Source: Betaproteobacteria bacterium
GTDB taxonomy: Bacteria > Pseudomonadota > Gammaproteobacteria > Burkholderiales > Ga0077523
Direction of reading: 5' to 3'
Assembly: GCA_016713305.1 (NCBI GenBank)
Contig: JADJPK010000004.1
Location: forward strand, 847,428-911,427
DNA: 64,000 nucleotides
Shown: positions 15,498 to 25,241 of the stretch, piece after piece
Position numbering within the stretch: position 1 is the first letter of the stretch
Layout of the letters: each line of letters starts with the position of its first letter
The notes under the pieces: model-generated
The model's database searches: none
Told to the model about the DNA's origin: nothing
The model's input: only the letters and a program-made list of their open reading frames with translations
Program-made: the position numbers and the translations under genes

Positions 15498-16655
15498 ATG
15501 CGAGCCGGACTGACCTGCATCACGCGCGCGAAGATCGTCCTGCCGGATGGCGTTGTGGACGACGCGTCCCTGCTCCTGGAGGACGGCCACATTGCGGCTG
15601 TCGAACCCGAGCGGGCTCCTCGGGGCGCGGAAGTCGTCGACCTGGAAGGTCAGTGGCTCATGCCCGGTCTGGTGGATCTGCATTGCGACGCGCTGGAGAA
15701 GGAGATCGAACCGCGGCCCGGCGTGCACTTCCCGCTGGCGTTCGCCATTGCCAATGCCGACAAGCGAAACGCTTGCGCCGGCATCACGACGGTCTATCAC
15801 GCGCTGTCGTTCGCACACGACGAACTGGGGGTGCGCAACGTGGACATGGCGGCCGATGCGATACGGGCCGTGCATGCCTACCGCAATTCGCTGGTCGACA
15901 ATCGTGTGCACGCGCGCTACGAGATCACCGATCCGGCAGGTGCGCCGGTGCTCGCGGCCTTGCTGGACGAATCGGCGTTGGAGCTGCTGTCGTTCATGGA
16001 CCACTCGCCCGGGCAGGGACAGTTCAAGACGTTGGAGTCCTACCGCGATTACGTGGTCCGCACATACAACCGGACGCCGGAGGAAGCGGAGCGGATGGCG
16101 CTCGACAAGATCGTCTCGAGAGAAGCTGCCACCGAGCGCGTGAACGCGCTCGCCGCGCAGGCACGGAGAGGTGGCGTTTGCCTCGCAAGCCACGATGACG
16201 ACAGCGGCCAGCGGGTCGCCGGCATGAAGGCGCTCGGCGTCAGCGTCTCCGAATTCCCGGTGAATCTCGAGGCGGCCACGGAGGCACGCAGGCTGGGTCT
16301 CTCGACGGTCTTCGGTGCGCCCAACATCCTGCGCGGCAGCAGCCAGTCCGGAAACATGCGTGCTCTGGAAGCGGTTCGCGCCGGTGTTGCCGATTGCCTG
16401 TGTGCGGACTACGCGCCCGCGACGATGCTCCCCGCGGCGATGAGGCTGCCCTCTCTCACCGGCATGCCTCTATGGGAAGCGATCCGCATGGTCACCCGTG
16501 CACCCGCGCTTGCAGCAGGCCTCGGTGATCGCGGTGAGATCGCACCGGGGCTGCGGGCGGATCTCATTGCCGTGAGGGACATCCAGGGCACACCGCAGGC
16601 CACGCATGCCTGGTGCGCTGGCAGGCTGACATATCGCGCCCGCTACCCGGGCTGA
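15498..16655 (+). CDS. phnM: PhnM-like phosphonate metabolism amidohydrolase
   Basis: 385 aa amidohydrolase of the PhnM family, which hydrolyses alpha-D-ribose 1-methylphosphonate 5-triphosphate to the monophosphate and diphosphate. The metal motif and family signature are in GLVDLHCDALEKEIEPRPG (~55-73). Others are CLASHDDDSGQRV (~230), VFGAPNILRGSSQSGN and the C-terminal DYAPATMLPAAM. ATG 15498 follows ggagccc. The adjacent transporter genes make a phosphonate role likely, but no C-P lyase core genes (phnGHIJKL) are in the window, so the pathway must be completed elsewhere or the enzyme has another substrate. Confidence 0.85.
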   Translation: MRAGLTCITRAKIVLPDGVVDDASLLLEDGHIAAVEPERAPRGAEVVDLEGQWLMPGLVDLHCDALEKEIEPRPGVHFPLAFAIANADKRNACAGITTVYHALSFAHDELGVRNVDMAADAIRAVHAYRNSLVDNRVHARYEITDPAGAPVLAALLDESALELLSFMDHSPGQGQFKTLESYRDYVVRTYNRTPEEAERMALDKIVSREAATERVNALAAQARRGGVCLASHDDDSGQRVAGMKALGVSVSEFPVNLEAATEARRLGLSTVFGAPNILRGSSQSGNMRALEAVRAGVADCLCADYAPATMLPAAMRLPSLTGMPLWEAIRMVTRAPALAAGLGDRGEIAPGLRADLIAVRDIQGTPQATHAWCAGRLTYRARYPG

Positions 16656-16693
16656 GCAGGGCATCGATCGGGCTCTCCAGGCAGCAGCAGGAA

Positions 16694-16727
16694 GAGCCGG
16701 CTGCGAGCGAAGGGCTGCAGCCGGCTC
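16694..16727. terminator. Hairpin between convergent phnM and dehydratase genes
   Basis: Perfect 11-base inverted repeat (gagccggctgc at 16694-16704 with its complement at 16717-16727). It lies between two genes transcribed toward each other. There is no clear U-tract, so it may be a bidirectional structure rather than a classical intrinsic terminator. Confidence 0.5.
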
Positions 16728-16734
16728 GCGCCGC

Positions 16735-18465
16735 TCAGTGGATCTCGGGATCTGGCGTGGGCTGGGTGCCTTCGAGAAAGTCGAAGTCGCAACCCTCGTT
16801 GGCCTGCGAGACGTGCTGGCTGAAGATCGCGCCGAAGCCACGGGCGTAGCGCGGTGGATGCGGCTCCCAGGCTGCGCGGCGGGCGCTCATTTCCTCGTCG
16901 CTGATCTTGAGGTCGAGGCGTCTGCCCGGAACGTCAAGCTCGACGATGTCTCCTGTCCTGACCAGCGCGAGCGGACCGCCGATCCACGATTCGGGCGCCA
17001 CGTGCAGCACGCATGTCCCGTAGCTGGTGCCGCTCATGCGGGCATCGGAGATTCGCACCATGTCGCGCACGCCCTGCTTCAGCAGTTTCTTCGGGATCGG
17101 CAGCATGCCCCATTCGGGCATTCCCGGTCCGCCCAGCGGACCTGCGTTGCGGAGGATCAGCACGGAGTCCGCATCGACATCAAGTGCCGGATCGTCGATG
17201 CGGGCCGCCATGTCGTTGTAGTCCTCGAACACCATGGCCTTGCCCGAATGCTGCAACAGGCGCGGGTCCGCCGCATTGGCCTTGATCACCGCGCCGTCGG
17301 GCGCAAGATTGCCCCGCAATACGACCAGGCCTCCGTCGGGGCGGATCGGATCGGCCGGCGTCCGGATCACGTCGCTCTCGTAGATCTTGGCGCCTGCGAC
17401 GTTCTCTCCGAGCGTCCTGCCGGTGCAGGTCAGGGCATCCACATCCAGCAGAGCCCGCATGCCCTCGAGGAGGCCAACGAGGCCTCCGGCATAGTAGAAG
17501 TCCTCCATCAGGTACTTGCCGGCGGGCCGCATGTTCACGAGATAGGGCGAATGGCGGCCGATCTCCTCGAAGTGGTCGAGGGGCAGATCGATGCCGGCAC
17601 GACGCGCGATGGCGATCACGTGGATCAGGGCATTCGTGGAACCGCCCAGGGCCATCAGCACCTTGATCGCGTTGTCGATGGAGCGCGGCGTGAGAATGTC
17701 GCGAGGCTTCAGGTCCTCCCACACCATGTCGACGATGCGCCGTCCGCTGTTGGAGGCCATCCGCGGATGGTTGGAATCGGGCGCCGGAATCGCGGCGGCA
17801 TTCGGCAGGCTGAACCCCAGCGTCTCGATGATGCTGGTCATGGTGGATGCCGTGCCCATGGTCATGCAGGTGCCGGCGGAGCGCGAGATGCCTTCCTCGA
17901 TCTCCTTCCAGTCGCGCGCGGTGATGTTTCCGGCACGCAATTCGTCCCAGTACTTCCACACGTCCGATCCGGAGCCCAGCGTCTTGCCGGCCCAGCGGCC
18001 CGTGAGCATGGGTCCCGCCGGGACGAAGATGGCCGGCAGGTTCATGCTGATGGCGCCCATCAGCAGCGCCGGACCGGTCTTGTCGCAACCGCCCATCAGC
18101 ACGCAGCCGTCGGCGGGGTAGGACCGGAGCAACTCCTCCGTCTCCATCGCGAGGAAGTTGCGGTACATCATCGTCGTGGGCTTCTGCAGTGTCTCGGCAA
18201 GCGTGATCGCCGGCATTTCCAGGGGAAATCCACCGGCCTGCCACACCCCGCGCTTCACGTCCTCGACGCGCTCCTTGAAGTGCGAGTGGCAGTGGCTCAC
18301 ATCGCTCCAGGTGTTGATGATCGCGATGACCGGCTTGCCCTTGTAGTCCTCGTGCGAATAGCCCATCTGCAGCGTGCGGGACCGGTGGCCGAAGCTGCGC
18401 AGATCCTGCGGGCCATACCAGCGGTTCGAGCGCAGCTGCTCGGGCGTCTTCTTGCGTTGCGTCAT
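16735..18465 (-). CDS. IlvD/Edd-family dehydratase, probably sugar-acid specific
   Basis: 576 aa Fe-S dehydratase. Cluster ligands are Cys59 (DVSHCHSHF), Cys127 (LMGGCDKTGPA) and Cys200 (RSAGTCMTMGT). Other family stretches are MRPAGKYLMEDFYYAGG and MSGTSYGTCVLHVAPE. The length and SHFKERVEDVKRGVWQAGGFP fit the arabinonate/xylonate-type branch better than the branched-chain amino-acid enzyme. ATG 18465 follows a perfect ggaggag. The gene stands alone, so its pathway is not shown by context; L-arabinonate-type dehydration is the likely class. Confidence 0.85.
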   Translation of the reverse strand: MTQRKKTPEQLRSNRWYGPQDLRSFGHRSRTLQMGYSHEDYKGKPVIAIINTWSDVSHCHSHFKERVEDVKRGVWQAGGFPLEMPAITLAETLQKPTTMMYRNFLAMETEELLRSYPADGCVLMGGCDKTGPALLMGAISMNLPAIFVPAGPMLTGRWAGKTLGSGSDVWKYWDELRAGNITARDWKEIEEGISRSAGTCMTMGTASTMTSIIETLGFSLPNAAAIPAPDSNHPRMASNSGRRIVDMVWEDLKPRDILTPRSIDNAIKVLMALGGSTNALIHVIAIARRAGIDLPLDHFEEIGRHSPYLVNMRPAGKYLMEDFYYAGGLVGLLEGMRALLDVDALTCTGRTLGENVAGAKIYESDVIRTPADPIRPDGGLVVLRGNLAPDGAVIKANAADPRLLQHSGKAMVFEDYNDMAARIDDPALDVDADSVLILRNAGPLGGPGMPEWGMLPIPKKLLKQGVRDMVRISDARMSGTSYGTCVLHVAPESWIGGPLALVRTGDIVELDVPGRRLDLKISDEEMSARRAAWEPHPPRYARGFGAIFSQHVSQANEGCDFDFLEGTQPTPDPEIH

Positions 18466-18512
18466 GGATGCTCCTCCGGGATGCAGGCCGCGATTATCGC
18501 GCGTGCCAAAGA

Positions 18513-18538
18513 AAATGGCGGCCCGCAGGCCGCCATTT
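18513..18538 (-). terminator. Intrinsic terminator of hpf
   Basis: On the minus strand an 11-base perfect stem (18513-18523 with 18528-18538, loop of four) is followed by a T-rich run. It begins 20 bases after the hpf stop codon, as expected of a rho-independent terminator. Confidence 0.75.
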
Positions 18539-18557
18539 CCTGGAAGTGGCGAGCGCC

Positions 18558-18947
18558 TCAGGCGCTGATCATCTCCGGGGTCTCTGCAGCCGCGAGGTGC
18601 GCGACGAGCGCCCTGCCTCCGGCATGATGCTTGACGCCGCCTCTCACTCGTCGGTGATGGTCCTCCAGCTGCCGCTTGGCGGCATCGAAGGCATCGCGCA
18701 GGGCGATGTAGGCGTCTTCGTGGCGGTGATGATTGACGACCAGCTCGGCACCCGGAACCCGGACATCCAGGCTCACGCAGAAATGCTTGCCCTGGTGCTT
18801 GTGCTTGTGGGGAAGTTCGACCTTGACGTGGCACGCCATGATCGGCGAGAAGAGGGACTCCAACTTCGCGGCTTTTTCCCGTATGTGCGTTTCCATCGCG
18901 TCGGAATGTGGCACATCGCGGAAAGTGATCTGCAGCGGAGTTTGCAT
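18558..18947 (-). CDS. hpf: Ribosome hibernation factor HPF/RaiA family (short form)
   Basis: 129 aa. N-terminal beta-alpha fold with QITFRDVPHSDAMETHIREK, AKLESLFSPIMACHVKVELP and FCVSLDVRVPGAELVVNHH, then EDAYIALRDAFDAAKRQLED. This is the domain that binds the decoding region of the 30S subunit and silences ribosomes in stationary phase. It lacks the C-terminal dimerisation domain of long HPF. It is a single-gene unit here, not next to rpoN as is common. The ~277 bases upstream hold no gene that I can see and presumably contain its promoter. Confidence 0.85.
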   Translation of the reverse strand: MQTPLQITFRDVPHSDAMETHIREKAAKLESLFSPIMACHVKVELPHKHKHQGKHFCVSLDVRVPGAELVVNHHRHEDAYIALRDAFDAAKRQLEDHHRRVRGGVKHHAGGRALVAHLAAAETPEMISA

Positions 18948-19224
18948 GCGTTATTCCTCCTTGGAGCCTGACTTCGATCCGGAGCACACCCGGCGTGCTC
19001 CGCGTGTTTCCTGTTGCTGACGTTCACCGGCGCACCGGTTCGTCCATGCCCGTTGGCTGCGGGCTGCCGCTCCTCCTTCGAAAAATCCGCCGGCCGTGCC
19101 GGCATTGGCCCTCACACATACACGGTTTCCCGCGTACGCAAACTTGCTGGGTCAGCACGACGCTCCTGCGTCAATCATGCCCCTGTCGCATCGTGCGAAC
19201 AACTGCTCCGTGCGCAACAAATCG

Positions 19225-21237
19225 TTACGTTTGCGCAGCCGTGCCGAATCGCAATTCCACGTCGATGCGCGTGCGTCCCACCGGCAATGACCAAGCAAGA
19301 TTCGTCGTCAGTGCCTGCATGATCTTCTCGAACCCTGCTTCCGACTGGGACACCGTGTGCAGCGGCGCGCTGGTCATGCGCGCTGCCGGCTGCGCGCGCA
19401 CGGACACATGGCCGCCCAGAACGCCGTCCTCGAGCAACAGCTCGGCCGGAGACCCGTGGTCCATCGGTTCGCCGAACCCGCCAGCGACGACACCGTTGCG
19501 GCCGATGCGTCCGAGGAATCCGTCGCAGCTGGGCATCGCCAGATTGAGCTGCACCCGGAACTCGGACGCGTGAGTGAGTTCGATCACATAGGCGGCACGA
19601 AGGCGGTTTCCCTCCAGTGCTTAGGTCTTGGTGACATGTCCGTGCGACAGCCCGGCGGCGAACTCCGCGTCGGTGCCCGGCACGCGGGCATAGCAAGGGT
19701 GCAGCTCTTCACCTTCGTCGACGACGCTGTCGAGGAAGCAGCTTCGCAGGCGGTCGTCGGAAACCGTGTCTTCCGGACGGATCTCGTGACGGAAGGCCAC
19801 CCGGTCGTGAGCCGATGCGATGCCGCCGTGCTGTGAGGCGTGTTCGTCACGCCTGGCGAGATTGCGATAGTAGTGTTCGCGCCGCCGTGTCAGCGTGTCA
19901 GCGAAGTTGTGCGACAGGTCGTAACTCGACAGCTCGCACAACGCCGCATCGGCATCGTTCCTGACCACCGCCTGCAGGTGCGCGGTATGCAGGAACACTT
20001 CGTCGCAGCCGTCGAAGTCCAGGTCCTGCACCACCACGTCCGAGCGCGGACTCAGCCGGTCGAGATCGCGTTCCAGGCCGACGATTGCATTCCAGATGGC
20101 GCGGCGCAGATGCGGCAGGTAGATCCCGCCGAACAGGCCGTGCCAGTAACCGTCGTTGGCCTGCGCTCGATAGAGCCGGTCTACGATTCCGGGCGTGCGT
20201 GCGGCCGGTTCGAGCGCCGCCACGCGATCCGAGAGTGACAGCATCCGCTTGTGCATCCAGTTCGCTTCCGGATAGCGCGAAAGGAAATTGCGCCAGATGC
20301 CTCCACGAAGGAAGGGCTTGAAGCGCTCGTACTGCCCTTGACCCTTCTGCTGCGCGACGAGTTCCGCGAGATCGTCGGCGCGATGCGCGGGAAGCGTCCA
20401 TTCGCCCATCTCGATGTAGGACGTGGTGGGCAGATAGACCACACCTCGGGTGGCCTGCTGCGCGCGGAACTCGCCGAAGTGGCATGGATGCACCGTGTTC
20501 GAGGCGAGCACCGCCTCGATGAAATCCTCGAGCCAGCGCTTGCCGTACACCCAGTCGTAGGTCTCGGGCCAGATGCCGAACTTCTCGATGTCGTCGAAGT
20601 AGATGCCGGCGACCTCCCGGCCTTCGACGGCCAGCGACTCGAGATACCGCACGGTTTCCACCGCCGGGGCGAAGGGGATGCGGTAGCGCAGCTGTTCCGA
20701 AATGGGAAAGAGATCCAGCCGGCGCGTGTCCTCTTCCGTGGAGAAGTAGCCTGTCAATTCGGCAAGGTCGCGGCCGGCGCAGACGAAGTGATAGTCGTCC
20801 ACGGTCACGTATTCGATGTCCGCGTCCGCCAGGGCGGGAACGACCGTGGCTTCCCAGACACGTTCCGTCAGCCATGCCCCTCCGGGACGCTGCCCGAAGG
20901 CCTCCTCCAGCCGCTTCGACAGCGCGTTGACCTGTCCCACGCGATCCCGGTAGGGAATCGACGCGAGCACCGGCTCCATGTCGCCTCCTCCGAACAGCTC
21001 CACCTGGCCCCGTTCCACCATCTCTCGCAACAGGGCCATGTCTTCCGGGAACCGCTCCAGCAGATATTCCAGCAGCCAGCCGCTGAAGTGGGCCGCGAAG
21101 CGGAATTCCGGATAGCGGTGCACGACGCGCAGGAAAGGTCCGTAGGACTTCTCGTGCGCTTCGTCCACGACCGAAGGAAAATTGCCGGCCGGTTGATGCG
21201 CGTGGACGCCGAACAGCAGGGAAACGGTGGAGGTCAT
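19225..21237 (-). pseudogene. GH57 4-alpha-glucanotransferase/amylase-like, in-frame TAA
   Basis: Starts at ATG 21237. The nucleophile is Glu125 in AWLTERVWEA and the acid/base Asp lies in IYFDDIEKFGIWPET (~215), matching the conserved regions of Thermococcus 4-alpha-glucanotransferase. A TAA at 19621-19623 ends the first ORF after 538 codons. The same frame then continues for 131 codons (ALEGNRLRAAYVIELTHASE, QLNLAMPSCDG), which is the C-terminal beta-domain of the same family, to 19225. With the stop read through, the length (~670) equals that of full-length family members. The enzyme would act on glycogen or maltodextrin. A nonsense mutation or base-call error is likely; the catalytic domain is untouched. 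Confidence 0.78.
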
Positions 21238-21441
21238 GAAAGGCTGGTTCGCTCGAAGGGGCGGATGAGGAAGGGCCGCGAGCCCCGGGTTGCGCAGGAA
21301 TCGCACCCGAGGGACCACAACGGCATGGCGGGCGGAAACTCGAGCGCCGCCGGTCTGCTGCGGTGCATCGGGACGCAAATCGGCACATGCCGCGCTCCGC
21401 GGCAGTGCGTCCGGCTGCCGGCGGGGACCGGGGGCGACCCC

Positions 21442-22608
21442 TCAGAGCAGACGGGACAGATCCCCATGGGCGAATCCGGTGAGCGGGCGCTCCAGGCCCC
21501 GGACGAGAGCCAGGGCCTTGAACAGTTCGCCCATTTCCGAGGGGCTCAACAGGCGTTGAGCCTGTGCCGCCAAGGCGAGGTAACTGCGTGACCCGGACGG
21601 AGCGGCCTCGGCGAGCAACTCGGTGATGCCACAGTTGACGAGGAAGTGAGCCTGGGTCGTATACCCGGCCAGGGACAGACCGTGCGAGACGCCCGCCGTG
21701 GCCACGGCCGTGAAATCCACATGAGCGGTGATGTCCTGCAGACCGGGCAGATGGAAGGGGTCGCCGTGGGCGTGATGTCGGTAGTGGCACATGAGCGTGC
21801 CCTGGGAACGCTGGGGGTGGTGGAACTCCCCTGACCCGAAGCCGTAGTCGATCAGGATCAGGGCACCGGCGTGCAGCCGTTCCGCCAGCGTCGCGACGAG
21901 CGCCCGGGCCTGCAGGCCGACTTCGGTGACGTAAGGCGGCGGCACCTCGATGCCCTGCAAAGCCAGCGCCAACTCACCGTCGCAGGGGCCGCCTCTGGCC
22001 CAGCGGAAACCTTCCGTGCCCCAGGCGACTCCGCGTTCGAAGACGCCGTCGTCTGTCCACTCGGCCAGACGCACGGGAAGCGCATCCAGCACTTCGTTGC
22101 CCAGAACGACTCCGCGAATCTCGTCGGGGAGCCGGTCCACCCACTCCACCCGGTCCCGAAGTTCCGGCGCCAGCCCATTCAACCGGCCCTGCTGACGGGC
22201 ACGCAGCTCGGCGCTCACGTCCAACAGGCGGTAACGGCCCGGGAGAACCCCCAGACGATCGAGTTCGGTCAGGATGTCGGCGGCCAGCGCACCCGTGCCG
22301 GGACCCAGTTCCAGGATGTCGCCGCGCGTGGCGGCAATCACTTCGGCCAACTGACGCGCCAGCGCGCGTCCGAACAGCGAGGAGATCTCGGGCGCCGTGA
22401 CGAAGTCGCCGCTGCCTCCGAATTTGGTGCTGCCGCCCGCGTAGTAGCCCAGTCCCGGTTCGTACAGGGCCAGCTCCATGTAGCGGTCGAACCCCATCCA
22501 TCCACCCCGATCCTCGATCTCGTTGACGATGCGCCGGACGAGCCGCTCGCTGTGCGCGGCCGCGTCTGCGGAAGGGGTCAGGGAGGACGGGACGGGCGGC
22601 GGCGGCAA
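21442..22608 (-). CDS. MidA/NDUFAF7-type SAM-dependent methyltransferase
   Basis: 388 aa member of the PF02636 family. It shows FDRYMELALYEPGLGYYAGG, the substrate loop KFGGSGDFVTAPEISSLFG, the SAM-binding ILELGPGTGALAADIL (~97-112), LGNEVLDALPV and a LILIDYGFGSGEFHHPQRS segment. The mitochondrial homologue methylates an arginine of complex I subunit NDUFS2; the bacterial target is unproven. It diverges from the pteridine reductase gene; the 75 bases between hold A/T-rich promoter-like sequence around 22630-22645. Confidence 0.85.
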   Translation of the reverse strand: MPPPPVPSSLTPSADAAAHSERLVRRIVNEIEDRGGWMGFDRYMELALYEPGLGYYAGGSTKFGGSGDFVTAPEISSLFGRALARQLAEVIAATRGDILELGPGTGALAADILTELDRLGVLPGRYRLLDVSAELRARQQGRLNGLAPELRDRVEWVDRLPDEIRGVVLGNEVLDALPVRLAEWTDDGVFERGVAWGTEGFRWARGGPCDGELALALQGIEVPPPYVTEVGLQARALVATLAERLHAGALILIDYGFGSGEFHHPQRSQGTLMCHYRHHAHGDPFHLPGLQDITAHVDFTAVATAGVSHGLSLAGYTTQAHFLVNCGITELLAEAAPSGSRSYLALAAQAQRLLSPSEMGELFKALALVRGLERPLTGFAHGDLSRLL

Positions 22609-22683
22609 GGGAGCGGAGGGGAGCTGGCGTAGAATCGACTATAAACGCTTCCCGCCGCTTCGGGAGCGCCGTGGATCCCGACC

Positions 22684-23463
22684 ATGGATCCGTCCCTCGC
22701 GAAATCCCTCTTCCCGGACGACATGCACGACAAGGTCGTACTCATCACGGGCGGCGCCCGCCGCGTTGGCGCTGCCATCTGCCGGGCGCTGCATGCGCGA
22801 GGTGCGAAGCTGATGATCCACTTCCACTCGTCCGGCGACGACGCCCGCGCCCTGCAGGCGGAACTCAACGAGACGCGGCCCGAGTCGGTGGCGATCGTCC
22901 AGGCGAACCTGCTCAACATCGCGCATCTGCCCTCGCTCGTTCACGAAACCGTGGGCCACTTCGGCCGGCTCGACGTGCTCGTCAACAATGCTTCCAGCTT
23001 CTTCCCCACCCCCGTGGGCGACATCACCGAAGCGCAGTGGGACGACCTCATCGGCACCAACCTCAAGACGCCGCTGTTTCTGTCCCAGGCCGCGGCCCCT
23101 CACCTGCGGAAGACCGAGGGCTGCATCGTGAACATCGTGGACATCCACGCCGACCGGCCGATGAAGAACTATGTGGTGTACAACGCGGCGAAGGGCGGAT
23201 TGATGTCGCTCACGCGTTCCCTGGCTCGCGAACTGGGGCCGGAGGTGCGAGTCAATGGAGTCTCCCCCGGTGCGATCCTCTGGCCGGAAGACGAGACCTG
23301 GTCGGACGAACTTGCTCGCCACCGCATCGTGAGCACCACCTTGCTCAAGCGTGTCGGCGAACCGGGCGACATCGCCAAGACGGTGCGATTCCTGATCGAG
23401 GACGCTCCCTACATCACTGGCCAGATCATCGCCGTCGACGGCGGGCGCAGTGTGCACTTATGA
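22684..23463 (+). CDS. Pteridine reductase-like short-chain dehydrogenase
   Basis: 259 aa SDR. The nucleotide motif is TGGARRVGAAICRAL with the RR typical of pteridine reductases (~20-34). NNASSFFPTPVG follows at ~101, the catalytic Tyr and Lys are in YNAAKGG (~167), and the tail has ITGQIIAVDGGRS. Such enzymes reduce dihydrobiopterin or dihydrofolate (FolM/PTR1-like). The usual catalytic Ser position is occupied by IVNIVDIHAD, where PTR1-like enzymes also carry Asp. The gene ends in TGA overlapping an upstream ATG of ttcA, so translation is coupled. Confidence 0.87.
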   Translation: MDPSLAKSLFPDDMHDKVVLITGGARRVGAAICRALHARGAKLMIHFHSSGDDARALQAELNETRPESVAIVQANLLNIAHLPSLVHETVGHFGRLDVLVNNASSFFPTPVGDITEAQWDDLIGTNLKTPLFLSQAAAPHLRKTEGCIVNIVDIHADRPMKNYVVYNAAKGGLMSLTRSLARELGPEVRVNGVSPGAILWPEDETWSDELARHRIVSTTLLKRVGEPGDIAKTVRFLIEDAPYITGQIIAVDGGRSVHL

Positions 23464-23471
23464 GGAAGGAT

Positions 23472-24374
23472 ATGGATCAGTCGAGCGGCAACGCTGCCGA
23501 TTCCCGCAAGGACCGCTTCGAGGGCAACAAACTGGCGAAGCGCCTGCGCCGTCAGGCAGGGGAAGCCATCGTCGATTACCGGATGATCGAGGCGGGGGAC
23601 CGCGTGATGGTCTGCCTGTCCGGCGGCAAGGACAGCTACGGACTGCTGGACATCCTGCTGTCGCTCCAGGGGCGTGCGCCGGTGGACTTCGAAGTCATCG
23701 CCATGCACCTGGACCAGGCGCATCCCGGCTACCCGGCCGACATCCTGCCGAATTACCTCGCCGAGCGGGGCGTTCGCTTCCACATCGAGAGGCAGGACAC
23801 GCACTCCATCGTGAAGCGCGTGATCCCCGAGGGCAAGACGATGTGCTCGCTCTGTTCGCGGCTGCGGCGGGGCGTCATCTATCGCGTCGCCGGGGAGCTG
23901 GGCGCCACCAAGATCGCGCTGGGCCACCACCGCGAAGACATGCTGGAGACGCTGTTCCTCAACATGTTCCACGGCGGCAAGATCAAGGGCATGCCGCCCA
24001 AGCTCGTTTCGGACGACGGCCGCCACATCGTGATCCGGCCGCTCGCGTACTGCGCCGAGAAGGATCTCGCGGCCTATGCCGAACTGAGGGAGTTTCCGAT
24101 CATTCCGTGCGACCTGTGCGGATCGCAGGAGAACCTGCAGAGAAAGCAGATCAAGCAGATGCTGGCTGACTGGGACAAGCGGTTTCCGGGGCGGATCGAG
24201 ACCATGTTCCGCAGCCTGCAGAACGTGGTCCCTTCCCATCTCGCCGATACCGCGCTGCACGACTTCGCCGCGCTCGAACCCACCGGGGAGGCGGAGCCGG
24301 ACGGCGACACGCTCTTCGACGATCCGGTACTCGTGCCGTCCGTCCCGTCCCGGCTCAGGATCGTGGAGGTCTGA
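23472..24374 (+). CDS. ttcA: tRNA 2-thiocytidine biosynthesis protein TtcA
   Basis: 300 aa PP-loop ATPase that thiolates cytidine 32 of tRNA. The PP-loop is CLSGGKDSYGLLDIL (~50-64), with the Cys pair CSLCSRLRRG (~127) and a second pair in IPCDLCGSQENLQR (~213), which bind the Fe-S cluster. ATG 23472 is chosen because gaggaagga lies just upstream; the earlier ATG at 23460 overlaps the stop of the upstream gene and would add four residues. Confidence 0.92.
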   Translation: MDQSSGNAADSRKDRFEGNKLAKRLRRQAGEAIVDYRMIEAGDRVMVCLSGGKDSYGLLDILLSLQGRAPVDFEVIAMHLDQAHPGYPADILPNYLAERGVRFHIERQDTHSIVKRVIPEGKTMCSLCSRLRRGVIYRVAGELGATKIALGHHREDMLETLFLNMFHGGKIKGMPPKLVSDDGRHIVIRPLAYCAEKDLAAYAELREFPIIPCDLCGSQENLQRKQIKQMLADWDKRFPGRIETMFRSLQNVVPSHLADTALHDFAALEPTGEAEPDGDTLFDDPVLVPSVPSRLRIVEV

Positions 24375-24405
24375 CGCCACCTGCGCGGCATCGGACCTCC
24401 ACGGG

Positions 24406-25131
24406 TCACTTCGCGGGCTTTCTTCCCCGGCGGGCAGCCAGCCGGCCCGCCAGCAACAAGCCCCCTGCGGCGCCCAACGCCCATGTGCCAGGTTCCGGTA
24501 CCGGGGCGGTGGTGTACTGCAGGTGGTCCACTTCCCAGTCGTAGCTGTTGTACATGGTCAGGGTGATGGATTTCACGCCACCGGCGTTCGTCACGCCGAA
24601 GAAGCGGTCCTCGGCCGTGCCGCCCTGGGCATTCCCGTCGCCCACGGGGATCCAGGCCGTGGACACGAGCGTCGCGTCCGATCCGTCCTTCGCGGCGAAA
24701 TGAACCTCGCCGTACCCGGTCGTCCCGGACCAGACATTGCCCACGTCGGTCCAGACGATGCCCACGTGAGTGGGCAGAGCGCCCCCCAGGCCGGCCGCAT
24801 CGAAGGTCACGGTCAGCACGTACTGGGAATTGCCCGAATAGAGGGCACTTCCGGCCAGCCCGGAACCGTCCAGCGCGCCGTCGTCGCCATCCACGGAATC
24901 GGAATAGATGCCGGGACCGGAATGGATCCAGCCCGTGGAGAACGTCACGCCGGGAAACGACGTGTTTCCATCCTCGAAGTCGCGGACCACCAGATCGGGC
25001 ACGCTGGCGAAGGGACTGTCGGAGAACTTCGCATAGGGCGTGGGTCCGAAAAGTTCGGCATGTGCGCCGAGGGACGCCGCGCCCAGCATGGCGGCGCCGA
25101 TCGAAGCGGTCACCCAGGGGAAGGCTTTCAT
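24406..25131 (-). CDS. PEP-CTERM anchored exported protein
   Basis: 241 aa. A signal peptide (~1-25, ending SLGAHA) and, at the C-terminus, the sorting signal VPEPGTWAL followed by a hydrophobic helix and RRGRK. The PEP-CTERM tail is recognised by exosortase (EpsH/XrtA) in exopolysaccharide-forming bacteria. The body is beta-rich and Gly/Asp-rich (TGWIHSGPGIYSDSVDGDDG, FGVTNAGGVKSITLTMYNS) and I do not recognise it. ATG 25131 follows aaggagatcc. No exosortase or polysaccharide genes are nearby, which is normal for scattered substrates. Confidence 0.88.
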   Translation of the reverse strand: MKAFPWVTASIGAAMLGAASLGAHAELFGPTPYAKFSDSPFASVPDLVVRDFEDGNTSFPGVTFSTGWIHSGPGIYSDSVDGDDGALDGSGLAGSALYSGNSQYVLTVTFDAAGLGGALPTHVGIVWTDVGNVWSGTTGYGEVHFAAKDGSDATLVSTAWIPVGDGNAQGGTAEDRFFGVTNAGGVKSITLTMYNSYDWEVDHLQYTTAPVPEPGTWALGAAGGLLLAGRLAARRGRKPAK

Positions 25132-25241
25132 CTTCTTGGATCTCCTTTGTTGTTGTGAACAGGCCCCGCTCCCTGGCAGGGCTCGAACGTCTCTGCCGGA
25201 ATGCAATCGCCGGGCCAGTCAGGCGAGTCCGGCGCAGGCCG

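Noticed and set aside
16738..18627. 629-codon plus-strand frame opposite the dehydratase
   Set aside because: Shadow of the IlvD-family gene, which has all three cluster cysteines and a ribosome site.
18948..19224. Small gene between hpf and the GH57 gene
   Set aside because: No frame has a plausible start, ribosome site and sensible composition.
24406..25131. Exosortase system near the PEP-CTERM protein
   Set aside because: No EpsH/XrtA-like gene is present in the window; only the substrate is seen.
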